Shown: in pieces, positions 16,822 to 23,386 of the stretch
Layout of the letters: each line of letters opens with the position of its first letter
How positions within the stretch are numbered: position 1 is the stretch's first letter
Virus record (IMG/VR): IMGVR_UViG_3300037488_000854
Location: 1 to 27,125 of that record
Length of the DNA: 27,125 nt
Strand: one strand, 5' to 3'
DNA from: a virus
Position numbers and translations under genes: made by a program
Notes under the pieces: model-generated
Database searches by the model: none
Seen by the model: only the letters and a program-made list of their open reading frames with translations
What the model was told of the DNA's origin: nothing

Positions 16822-17018
16822 ACTGTCTTTTTTGCGTGATAAACGGCCTTACCACTGAATACAACCGCACCAATCGACAAGGCAATTATACCAATTGGAT
16901 TAACAACTAATCCAGTAGCTAAAACAGTTGCACAAATGATCCCTATTTTGGTGCAAAAAATACCATCTATCTTATCTTTTAGTGGCGTTTCTTTTCTTAT
17001 TTTATCAATTAATTTCAT
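16818..17018 (-). CDS. Small two-span membrane protein, holin candidate, 66 aa
   Basis: A charged N-terminal 20 residues (KLIDKIRKETPLKDKIDGIF) is followed by two membrane helices, about 24-40 (TKIGIICATVLATGLVV) and 42-58 (PIGIIALSIGAVVFSGK), joined by a tight Asn-Pro turn, and a basic end. This hairpin shape is that of small class II holins. It lies two genes before the lysin. It is a good holin candidate but one of several membrane proteins in the cluster. Confidence 0.55.
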   Translation of the reverse strand: MKLIDKIRKETPLKDKIDGIFCTKIGIICATVLATGLVVNPIGIIALSIGAVVFSGKAVYHAKKTV

Positions 17019-17019
17019 A

Positions 17020-17385
17020 TTATTTTTTTTTAGATTTGAAATAGTATTGGAAAAAAAATGTAAAAAACTTTGGTATATTCTCTATAAAAGATACAGCTAT
17101 TTTTGCAAATGATAATTCCAACGTATCAAGAATTAATAAACTTATTTGACCAATTACAATAGCTAAAAATACTTGCGCTTGAGTATTTTCACTTATCCAA
17201 CTTAACCAATGCACAACAAAACCAAGTATACCCCATGTAACTAAAGCACCTCTCCAAAAAGCTTTAAATAAACAAATTAAAAATTGATGCCAACTCATTT
17301 TATTTTCTTTATTCTTTTTAATTGCGCTATTAATTGCGCTTGCACCTCCAATACCTGCAACTATCATTTCTATTCTATCGTTCAT
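17020..17385 (-). CDS. Membrane protein, holin candidate, 121 aa
   Basis: The N-terminal GIGGASAINSAIKKNKENK (12-30) precedes long hydrophobic stretches at about 36-65 (FLICLFKAFWRGALVTWGIL then GFVVHWLSWI) and 71-91 (AQVFLAIVIGQISLLILDTL); the end is basic (YYFKSKKK). The 'AGIGGASAIN...K' start followed by a membrane region resembles LydA-like phage holins. It overlaps the previous gene by 11 bases. Either this or the 66-aa protein could make the lysis hole, with the other as partner or antiholin. Confidence 0.5.
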   Translation of the reverse strand: MNDRIEMIVAGIGGASAINSAIKKNKENKMSWHQFLICLFKAFWRGALVTWGILGFVVHWLSWISENTQAQVFLAIVIGQISLLILDTLELSFAKIAVSFIENIPKFFTFFFQYYFKSKKK

Positions 17386-17737
17386 TTTTACTATTAATTG
17401 ATTTTACAAATTCAAAAATTACTATAACTATAGGTGTAAATATAACCAATAAGTCTATATAATGAAAATTTGCATCGTGGTAAATTAGTCGGTCAATTAT
17501 ATCTTCAGTAATAAAAGATAGTAAAGTATTAATTAAATATGATTCTAAACGCTCATTTTTACTAGTGAATTTATAAGCTAACAAAGCAAATAATCCAAAA
17601 CAAGAAATAAATGCAAGTCTATAAATCCAATAGTTATTTTGTTGCTCAATAGTTTCAGTTATTGGAACTATATGGGAAGCTAATAAATGACTAAAGCAAT
17701 AGAAAAATATTGATATTAATACTAAAGTAGATTTCAT
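17375..17737 (-). CDS. Three-span membrane protein, 120 aa
   Basis: Hydrophobic segments are at about 3-21 (STLVLISIFFYCFSHLLAS), 38-57 (IYRLAFISCFGLFALLAYKF) and 93-110 (YIDLLVIFTPIVIVIFEFV), with a basic C-terminus. The first could instead be a signal peptide. I do not recognise a family. It overlaps both neighbours (ATGA upstream, 11 bases downstream) inside the lysis cluster. Confidence 0.5.
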   Translation of the reverse strand: MKSTLVLISIFFYCFSHLLASHIVPITETIEQQNNYWIYRLAFISCFGLFALLAYKFTSKNERLESYLINTLLSFITEDIIDRLIYHDANFHYIDLLVIFTPIVIVIFEFVKSINSKNER

Positions 17738-17841
17738 TTTACTGGGTTACCTGGTTTAGTTGGGTTTGGATTAACTGTATCAGCTGATCTAGTTTTAGGA
17801 TTGCTTTTAACCGTTACTTTTTTTGTAATTTTTGCTTTCAT
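17734..17841 (-). CDS. 35-aa basic Asn/Pro-rich peptide
   Basis: The peptide starts MKAKITKKVTVKSNPKTRSA and ends in NPNPTKPGNPVK. It has no hydrophobic segment. Its stop overlaps the next start as ATGA, and its ATG follows the NlpC-like gene by five bases after an A-rich stretch. It is supported only by position and coupling. Function unknown. Confidence 0.5.
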   Translation of the reverse strand: MKAKITKKVTVKSNPKTRSADTVNPNPTKPGNPVK

Positions 17842-17846
17842 AACTT

Positions 17847-18344
17847 TTATATTTGGTTTATTCTTTTTTTCCATCCTTCAAGTAGAATTTTAGTATTGCA
17901 ATCTACAGGTAAATAACCTTGACTGTCTATCCATTCTAAACAATGTGAAAATGACTCTGAACAAATTTCTTTCTCGTCTTCATTTTTAACAGCTTCTAAT
18001 TTATCTTTATTACCTAATAATTTAGAAATTATATGTCTTGGGTAACGTAAAATAAATAATCTATAATCATAAGGAGTTTCATCAATATGATCATATATAT
18101 TTTGCTTAACATTCTTATAAGTTACAGGTATTTCAAACTCATCGTACTTATAATTATATTTTTTTAACCATGTACTATATTTTCTTATCCTAAATCCATC
18201 GCTTTGGGAATCCGCAATAAATACTTGACCACCCGCAACAACTTTAAAAGCTACATGAGTAATTTTAGATTGTGTAAATAAAGTTATCGCCTTACTTATT
18301 GGAGAATTTCCATAGCAAATTAATGCTGTAATTTCGTCTTTCAT
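17847..18344 (-). CDS. Permuted NlpC/P60 (YiiX-like) papain-fold protein, 165 aa
   Basis: The N-terminal half has ISKAITLFTQSKITHVAFKV (16-35), the 'S.i...t.s..sHvg' element of permuted NlpC/P60 enzymes, with H30 as the likely catalytic His. The second half has DEKEICSESFSHCLEW (123-138), where C128 sits in the 'yvCSelv' position of the nucleophile; PYDYRLF (91-97) is also typical. Permuted members have the His before the Cys, as here. Known members cut amide or thioester bonds, including peptidoglycan peptides. No signal peptide is seen. Its place among lysis genes suggests a second wall enzyme, but a role in the infected cell or in the virion is possible. Confidence 0.65.
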   Translation of the reverse strand: MKDEITALICYGNSPISKAITLFTQSKITHVAFKVVAGGQVFIADSQSDGFRIRKYSTWLKKYNYKYDEFEIPVTYKNVKQNIYDHIDETPYDYRLFILRYPRHIISKLLGNKDKLEAVKNEDEKEICSESFSHCLEWIDSQGYLPVDCNTKILLEGWKKRINQI

Positions 18345-18460
18345 TTTTTAAATAATCTTATTATACATATAATTGGAAATACAATTAATACAATTGCAAT
18401 CGCTAAAAAGTCAAATGGATGCTTAACAACTTGTCCCCATATCGTAATTAATGCGATCAA
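18341..18460 (-). CDS. 39-aa single-span membrane protein with TTG start
   Basis: The frame starts TTG at 18460, where TTGA overlaps the stop of the upstream gene, and ends with TGA overlapping ATG of the NlpC-like gene. It reads MIALITIWGQVVKHPFDFLA and then AIAIVLIVFPIICIIRLFKK, with one strong membrane helix (about 18-34) and a basic end. No ATG or GTG start exists in frame. The fit at both ends makes it credible in spite of its size. It may be a small holin or membrane helper. Confidence 0.6.
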   Translation of the reverse strand: MIALITIWGQVVKHPFDFLAIAIVLIVFPIICIIRLFKK

Positions 18461-18954
18461 TTGATTTTAAACATTATCGACATTTTAATGTTCTGAAACA
18501 ATTCTGAAAGTTTATGAAACAACTCAATATTTTCAGTTGAAATAGTCGTACAGTTAATCGTTAAATCATTATTGAATATCAATATACTTCCATTTGTAAA
18601 AGTTGCCTTTATAGTGTTAATAGGATTCGTATAAATTTCTTCAAAGATTGTTCTAAGTTCAATTATGTCGTCCCATAATCCTAGATCGAAAACTGTTAAA
18701 TCGTTCAATGTAGATGTACAAGTATTATTCATGTAATCAACGTTTATTTCATTAATAATTGATTTTATAGTTCTCCAATGTATATTAGTACTAATATATT
18801 CTTTTGCAGTATGTTGAGTATATGTTATAATACTCTCGCCTTCAACAATAAATTCAAGACCATCTCTAGATATTATTATATTATCCTTTGTATTTAAAGT
18901 ATTTGAAAAATCAAAAGTATTCAATTCACTTATATTTTTAAAATCGTACCCCAT
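18457..18954 (-). CDS. Hypothetical protein, 165 aa
   Basis: I do not recognise this protein. It is acidic and Asn/Thr/Ile-rich, with alternating beta-like stretches (IIISRDGLEFIVEGESIITY, about 26-45; IKATFTNGSILIFNNDLTIN, about 115-134) and a helical end (NIELFHKLSELFQNIKMSI). It has no membrane segment or signal. It follows the LamG-like gene by two bases and is coupled to the 39-aa gene, so it bridges the fibre and lysis groups; a small structural or chaperone role for the adhesins is possible but unsupported. Confidence 0.5.
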   Translation of the reverse strand: MGYDFKNISELNTFDFSNTLNTKDNIIISRDGLEFIVEGESIITYTQHTAKEYISTNIHWRTIKSIINEINVDYMNNTCTSTLNDLTVFDLGLWDDIIELRTIFEEIYTNPINTIKATFTNGSILIFNNDLTINCTTISTENIELFHKLSELFQNIKMSIMFKIN

Positions 18955-18956
18955 TT

Positions 18957-19655
18957 TTATCCGTTTAAAGTTTTTCCAGCACCTCCATTGTGCAAATATA
19001 AATGATCATCAGCTGTTAGTAAACCTTGATAAAACCCAAATTCATCAACTTTGCCGTCGTCATGAGCGAATTTAACACCATCTGATAGACACCCAAAATT
19101 AACATAATTTGATCCAGATATAGTAGGAGTACAGGCTGTTAATACAGTATTACTTACTACACCATTTATATATAATTCAACACTTATACCTTTCTTGTAA
19201 GTCACTCCAACTGTGTTCCAAGAATTAACATTAAGTAAAGATGTTGTTTGGGGTATACTAATAGCACCCGAAGGCCCATTTATAAAAAATTGAAAAGGAT
19301 ATCCGCCTACAATATCGTAATAGAAAATACAACCCTTACCAGTATTAAGCCAATAACTCCAAGGTGAGTGACTTAATAATCCTGCTATGTAATAATATTG
19401 AAAAACAATACTAAAATCTTGATCAACTTCATTTGTAAATGTGCTAAATCCTAGATCTACCGAATCATTTAAACCGTCAAAACTTACACAATCGTTTATC
19501 CTTCCAGTTGCATATCCAACACCTCCAATACCAGTTCCATTAAACGAGCCAACAGAATCGGTAAATGTATTGTCAAATTTCCAAAAATGCGTACATATCC
19601 CCCAAGGGAAAGTATAAGCTGGTGAGCTTTGTATTAAACTTCTATAATAACTCAT
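18957..19655 (-). CDS. LamG/concanavalin A-like adhesin, 232 aa
   Basis: This is a LamG-type jelly-roll lectin fold. CTHFWKFDNTFTDSVGSFNG (about 21-40) is the opening 'xxyWkFdg...D.sG...G' strand; ATGRINDCVSFDGLNDSVDL (about 49-68) is the 'GkiGnAlsFdG.nDyv' strand; later NSWNTVGVTYKKG and VELYINGVV are the central strands, and DEFGFYQGLLTADDHLYLHN (about 204-223) is the typical closing 'DEvgiy.raLt.dei..LYN'. Such domains bind sugars or proteins on the host surface. It lies between the duplicated-domain fibre and the lysis group and is one base from the fibre gene, so it is probably a receptor-binding subunit of the tail. Confidence 0.7.
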   Translation of the reverse strand: MSYYRSLIQSSPAYTFPWGICTHFWKFDNTFTDSVGSFNGTGIGGVGYATGRINDCVSFDGLNDSVDLGFSTFTNEVDQDFSIVFQYYYIAGLLSHSPWSYWLNTGKGCIFYYDIVGGYPFQFFINGPSGAISIPQTTSLLNVNSWNTVGVTYKKGISVELYINGVVSNTVLTACTPTISGSNYVNFGCLSDGVKFAHDDGKVDEFGFYQGLLTADDHLYLHNGGAGKTLNG

Positions 19656-19656
19656 A

Positions 19657-21048
19657 TTAAGCTGGTTTAGTTATCCAATATTCAACGCGTGTTCCTGAAA
19701 CCCATTCAGCAAATATAACGTTTAATACTCCATTAGTATAAGTCCCTGTTCCCATTTTAACCCATCCAGCAGGATATGTTGGCTCAACCGCTTTGTTATG
19801 GTAAATCTTTTGAATATATCCTATTTTTGCGTTTGTTAAATCGTCTGTTAAATTTGCTGTTGATGGAGTTCCAAAAGTATTCCAAATAACAGGAACTTCA
19901 AAACTAATAACTGACCCTGTAGAAGCAACCGTTTTACGGGGAAAAACAGTATCAAAATAAGAAAGTAAATAAACTTTTATATTTGCCCATGAAAATTTCT
20001 TCACCGTTGTACTTGCTGGATCAGTAACTTGAATCATCATCGTATCTAATGGAGCAGGAGAAATAGTAAGAGCGTCTATAAATGTTTGCTCCGTTGTTGC
20101 CGTTATAGTTGCTGTAAATGCAATATTACCTGTTGTTCCTATTAGTAAGTTAGTAAGCGTTTTAGTGTCTTGTTGAAATATAGATCCTTTAAATGTTCCT
20201 TGATATACTTCCCATAGTCTAGGATAAAATGATCCAGCAGCATAGGTAATTCTTCTCAATAACCATTTAGTACTTGCTGAACCTAATTTTAGTAATATGT
20301 AGTCTCCATTCTTTGTAGCGTCAGATTGATCTTTAACTAAGATTGTCATATTAATAAAAGGAGCAACACCGCTAATCGTAGGGAAAGCCCCATTAGTAGT
20401 TGCTGCATATGTAGCTAAATACCCTGGATATGTTGCGTTAGTTGTTCCTGATGTGTAAGTAGGTGAATTTGGAAGTACAGCTGTTGTTACTGTATCTACA
20501 AATCCTAATTGAGCTGTTGTAGTAATTGGTGCTGGAATGCTTCCGTAGACAATACTGTCAGTCCCTATAACTGGATCTACTGTGCTTTGAAGGAAATATT
20601 TATTAGCATTTATAGTCCCTTCAATAACATTTACTTGAGATGGATAAATTTCAGCTGTTTCATCGTAAGTAGTTAGTCTGGTAAGCACAAACTTAACTCC
20701 TGCCGAACCTAAAGTGGTTACTTCATAAAGTCCATTCTGGAGTTGTGCGGCTTGATCTTTTACTAAAACTGTATCCTCAGCAGCCATTGTTACTCCATCG
20801 ATATTAGCTAAAGCTCCATTAGTAGATTTAGTTAACGTTCCTGCTCCATTATCGTAAACACAAGTAGCTAATGCAGCTGTTGTAGCAACCCTACTATAAA
20901 AGGTAGTACTAGTTGTAGATCCTGAAGTCCCTGAAGCAGCATTTGTCCATGTAGATGTTACCGAATCCCAAACTAATGAATCGCCAGACTGAGGATTGTA
21001 AACACTTGAATCTTCAGCTTCAGATATTGATAGATTATCTAAATTCAT
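19657..21048 (-). CDS. Tail fibre protein with duplicated domain, 463 aa
   Basis: The N-terminus has GDSLVWDSVTSTWTNAASG (22-40), a common fibre attachment-type segment. Two copies of a fibre module follow: one around 58-170 with VLVKDQAAQLQNGLYEV (94-110), one around 188-315 with ILVKDQSDATKNGDYIL (236-252). Each copy has the 'VLVKDQ...NG.Y.v ... w.l.R...y' pattern well known from phage fibres. The C-terminal part (about 370-463) with YPAGWVKMGTGTYTNG looks like a tip domain. There is no enzyme motif. It is in the middle of the fibre operon, and the neighbours (121-aa beta protein upstream, LamG downstream) suggest one adsorption device. Confidence 0.65.
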   Translation of the reverse strand: MNLDNLSISEAEDSSVYNPQSGDSLVWDSVTSTWTNAASGTSGSTTSTTFYSRVATTAALATCVYDNGAGTLTKSTNGALANIDGVTMAAEDTVLVKDQAAQLQNGLYEVTTLGSAGVKFVLTRLTTYDETAEIYPSQVNVIEGTINANKYFLQSTVDPVIGTDSIVYGSIPAPITTTAQLGFVDTVTTAVLPNSPTYTSGTTNATYPGYLATYAATTNGAFPTISGVAPFINMTILVKDQSDATKNGDYILLKLGSASTKWLLRRITYAAGSFYPRLWEVYQGTFKGSIFQQDTKTLTNLLIGTTGNIAFTATITATTEQTFIDALTISPAPLDTMMIQVTDPASTTVKKFSWANIKVYLLSYFDTVFPRKTVASTGSVISFEVPVIWNTFGTPSTANLTDDLTNAKIGYIQKIYHNKAVEPTYPAGWVKMGTGTYTNGVLNVIFAEWVSGTRVEYWITKPA

Positions 21049-21050
21049 AA

Positions 21051-21416
21051 TTACTTACTTAAAATCATTGAAAAAATTCCTGTCGATCCACCTGATACAT
21101 ATTGAATTTTCATATATCTAGCAGAGAAATGATCGCTATAAATCATTCTGTCTTTTGATACCGTAATATCAACATTTGTAGCTGAAGTACTTAATGGATG
21201 ATATTCTCCAGCTAATGAATTAGAATGTAATATAGTTACAGTCGGTAACCCTGGGGTAACTCCTGCATATCCTTCAATATCTAATGACCATTCAACTGTT
21301 GATGGAAACTCAATTGCTTCAGATGTAAATGATGTCGCAGCGTTCCAATCTGTTACATCAACATAAGCTGCTGATGTTAAAACTTGCGGAGTTATGAATT
21401 TTTTCTGTTTTAACAT
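21051..21416 (-). CDS. Beta-rich virion protein, 121 aa
   Basis: A small beta-sandwich type protein: SAAYVDVTDWNAATSFTSEA (15-34), then STVEWSLDIEGYAG and PTVTILHSNSLAGEYHPLS, closing with FSARYMKIQYVSGGSTGIFS. Such short jelly-roll proteins are often fibre adaptors or tip-binding subunits. It has a promoter-like box 16 bases before its start and lies three bases before the fibre gene. Function inferred from fold style and place. Confidence 0.45.
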   Translation of the reverse strand: MLKQKKFITPQVLTSAAYVDVTDWNAATSFTSEAIEFPSTVEWSLDIEGYAGVTPGLPTVTILHSNSLAGEYHPLSTSATNVDITVSKDRMIYSDHFSARYMKIQYVSGGSTGIFSMILSK

Positions 21417-21431
21417 GATCTATATTTTTAA

Positions 21432-21439
21432 CAAAGATA
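21432..21439 (-). promoter_or_regulatory. Promoter -7 box upstream of the fibre genes
   Basis: Exact TATCTTTG on the minus strand in the 28-base gap before ATG at 21416. No good -33 match is seen at the usual spacing. The same 8-mer is the -7 box of the promoter at 5597. Confidence 0.5.
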
Positions 21440-21444
21440 ACAAT

Positions 21445-21732
21445 TTATTTCTTACTTCCTCTCGCACGAACATCTCCTGGTGAATCAGTTTTGCTTCCTC
21501 TATTTACAGAAGCTTTTTTTAATGTCAATCCACTCTTAGTGTGAGCTACATCTTTGCCATCTCCAACTCGTGATTTTCCAGCTTTATGATTGGCTAAATT
21601 CTTTTTATTTAATTCAACTCGCTTTTTTACTTGCTCTGGTTTCTTGTTGTATTTAGCCTGATAAGCTCTATGCTTCTCCGCTGCTTTCGGACTCGATGCG
21701 TAAAACAGTGCCGTCTTTCCCTTTGCTGCCAT
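21445..21732 (-). CDS. Small very basic protein with GDGKDVxH motif, 95 aa
   Basis: Almost one third of residues are Lys or Arg. ALFYASSPKAAEKHRAYQAK (8-27) is followed by a Lys/Asn-rich middle and then GDGKDVAHTKSGLTLKKASV (57-76) and NRGSKTDSPGDVRARGSKK. The 'DGKDVxH...N.g...' ending resembles that of small basic phage proteins with a degenerate HNH-like core, whose role (virion or DNA-associated) is unsettled. Its first 65 bases overlap the end of the 74-aa gene in another frame. Non-specific nucleic-acid binding is likely from charge. Confidence 0.55.
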   Translation of the reverse strand: MAAKGKTALFYASSPKAAEKHRAYQAKYNKKPEQVKKRVELNKKNLANHKAGKSRVGDGKDVAHTKSGLTLKKASVNRGSKTDSPGDVRARGSKK

Positions 21733-21892
21733 ATGGTATTAATTTATTTAATTTCTCTTGTCTTTCTGCACATCCGCAATCAACTCCTAATGCTTCAGAA
21801 GCCATTGAAACGGCATAAGCGATACCAGTCCGTTCAGTCAAGAATGCTATAGTATCGCCCAGCCCTTTTTGTTTCTTAATGACCTGAATCAT
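21668..21892 (-). CDS. Small conserved phage protein with CGC motif, 74 aa
   Basis: The sequence runs QKGLGDTIAFLTERTGIAYA (8-27), then GVDCGCAERQEKLNKLIPYG (36-55). I recall the 'GLGDTIxxxTxxTGI ... CGCxxRxxxLNxxxPY' pattern from short Bacteroidetes phage proteins; the paired Cys could bind a metal. No function is known to me. It is coupled to the 46-aa gene by ATGA and shares 65 bases with the start of the 95-aa gene. Confidence 0.6.
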   Translation of the reverse strand: MIQVIKKQKGLGDTIAFLTERTGIAYAVSMASEALGVDCGCAERQEKLNKLIPYGSKGKDGTVLRIESESSGEA

Positions 21893-22029
21893 TTCTTTTT
21901 AATAGTCATCTTCCTTTCCATCGCTCTTTGCTTCGGTCCTTCAGATTTTTCATGTTTCTTCATAGCTACCTTACTTGCGTATTTTTCACCTGTCTTTTTT
22001 TCGATTACTACTTTTTTCTTGATTGCCAT
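21889..22029 (-). CDS. 46-aa basic peptide
   Basis: Lys-rich peptide starting MAIKKKVVIEKKTGEKYASK and ending ERKMTIKKK. Its TGA overlaps the ATG of the next gene (ATGA), and it lies 22 AT-rich bases after the beta-helix fibre gene. It is below usual length limits but fits the operon exactly. It may be a nucleic-acid-binding or small structural protein. Confidence 0.6.
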   Translation of the reverse strand: MAIKKKVVIEKKTGEKYASKVAMKKHEKSEGPKQRAMERKMTIKKK

Positions 22030-22051
22030 TTATATTTATTTTAATTATTTT

Positions 22052-23350
22052 TTATTTAATTTCGGTTATTACAAAATTCATGTCAGTTACTGTAATATTT
22101 TGCGACGAAGTATTGTTTGAGCAATGTATCTCTAGATAGTCTCCGTTCGAATGACTTACAACGCAATTAAAAGATATATTTTCGGATCTTCCACCGCCAT
22201 TTGAGGTGGATTTAGTTCTTGATGGTGTCCTAATTGCTCCTAGCTTTGAATCATAAAAACCAAACTCGCACACGTGATTAGATCCTGAAGTGAACGATAC
22301 AGAGCAAGAGATTAAATATTTACGACTTATTGTAGCGTTATTTGTTAACCTATTATTAGTCATTGTATACTTACTATTGTCCGCACTTGCTGTTGTTGTT
22401 CCTAGCACTTTGTAAAATGTATTAGATGCACTTATAACAGTCGCAGTCGCGTTGTTTTGCATATACAATTGACCATTCACGGCAGTATTTGTAATACCTA
22501 CACAAGCCGTGTAGAGTGCCTTATTACTTGTTTCGGTTACGCCGGTTAAATAAGTACCACCTCCTGAGAAGTTGACGGTATCTAAAATATATCTTTCATC
22601 TGAAATAGTAGCCGAACTACTTACATTTATACCTATTTCACCACTTAAACAAACGAATGAAGAGTAAATGATTCTAAAACGTCTGGTAATGTTTGCAGTC
22701 GCTGAAATTATTATAGTTGTTTGTCCCGTAACACCATCAAACAAAGTACCGTTAAATCCTATTGTTCCAATCGTTCCATCTAAGGTAATATTAGCAGAGT
22801 TTAAAAAAGCAGAACTTTCTATAATTACGTTTGAATAGTCTTTTATCGTTCCAACAGTTGCACAATCTAAAAAATTTACACCGTTCCAATCTAATGCCGT
22901 AGTAGTTCCGTCACCATCTAAATTAAATACCGTTCCGCTTGTAAATGATATATTTCTAATTGGTAAAGAATAAACCGAAGTAATTAAAGCAGTCGAAGCA
23001 CTTAACCCCGTAGACGTTAATAAACAGTTTTCGGAACTTGCACCGAGTATAACAGTATTTGCACCGCAAACAATCCTACCACCTAACAAATCAATAGTAG
23101 TGGTAAAGTAGTAAGTTATATTTGCTAGTAAAGTATAAACAGTTGAAACTGGAGCAGGTAAATCAGAAATAGAATTAACAAAAATAAAGTTATTATTAAT
23201 GTTAGATATATTTGACCACACACCATCATCCTTTAAAAATTTTGTTCCGTCCGACGTTCCAGTACCTAGATTTTCAGTATGTATGGTTTCATTCTTTCCG
23301 AATGGAATGATTTTACCTAATACATTTTTTAATGGTCTGCCAAATATCAT
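22052..23350 (-). CDS. Beta-helix-like tail fibre / adhesin, 432 aa
   Basis: I start the protein at ATG 23350 (MIFGRPLKNVLGKI), which lies next to a good promoter; the frame is open for 36 more codons upstream, but these run back through the promoter and into the divergent gene. The N-terminus has a fibre-type GTGTSDGTKFLKDDGVWSNI (about 29-48). The middle (about 60-300) is a run of short strand-turn units (FDGVTGQTTIII; FLNSANITLDGTIGTIGF) typical of a right-handed beta-helix. The last 110 or so residues (YLISCSVSFTSGSNHVCEFG, then SENISFNCVVSHSNGDYLEI) resemble a C1q/TNF-like jelly-roll tip. It is likely a receptor-binding or polysaccharide-binding fibre; no catalytic residues can be named. 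Confidence 0.65.
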   Translation of the reverse strand: MIFGRPLKNVLGKIIPFGKNETIHTENLGTGTSDGTKFLKDDGVWSNISNINNNFIFVNSISDLPAPVSTVYTLLANITYYFTTTIDLLGGRIVCGANTVILGASSENCLLTSTGLSASTALITSVYSLPIRNISFTSGTVFNLDGDGTTTALDWNGVNFLDCATVGTIKDYSNVIIESSAFLNSANITLDGTIGTIGFNGTLFDGVTGQTTIIISATANITRRFRIIYSSFVCLSGEIGINVSSSATISDERYILDTVNFSGGGTYLTGVTETSNKALYTACVGITNTAVNGQLYMQNNATATVISASNTFYKVLGTTTASADNSKYTMTNNRLTNNATISRKYLISCSVSFTSGSNHVCEFGFYDSKLGAIRTPSRTKSTSNGGGRSENISFNCVVSHSNGDYLEIHCSNNTSSQNITVTDMNFVITEIK

Positions 23351-23382
23351 ATTGCAAATATAATAAATAATCCATAATTTTG
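23351..23382 (+). promoter_or_regulatory. Rightward promoter of the regulator gene
   Basis: ATTG (23351-23354), 20 bases, then TAATTTTG (23375-23382), an exact TAnnTTTG box. Only four bases separate it from ATG at 23387, so the transcript is expected to be leaderless or nearly so. Confidence 0.7.
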
Positions 23383-23385
23383 AAA
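23355..23385 (-). promoter_or_regulatory. Leftward promoter of the beta-helix fibre operon
   Basis: Minus-strand TTTC (23385-23382), 19 bases, then TATATTTG (23362-23355). Four bases separate it from ATG at 23350. It shares almost all of its sequence with the rightward promoter. Confidence 0.7.
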
Positions 23386-23386
23386 C

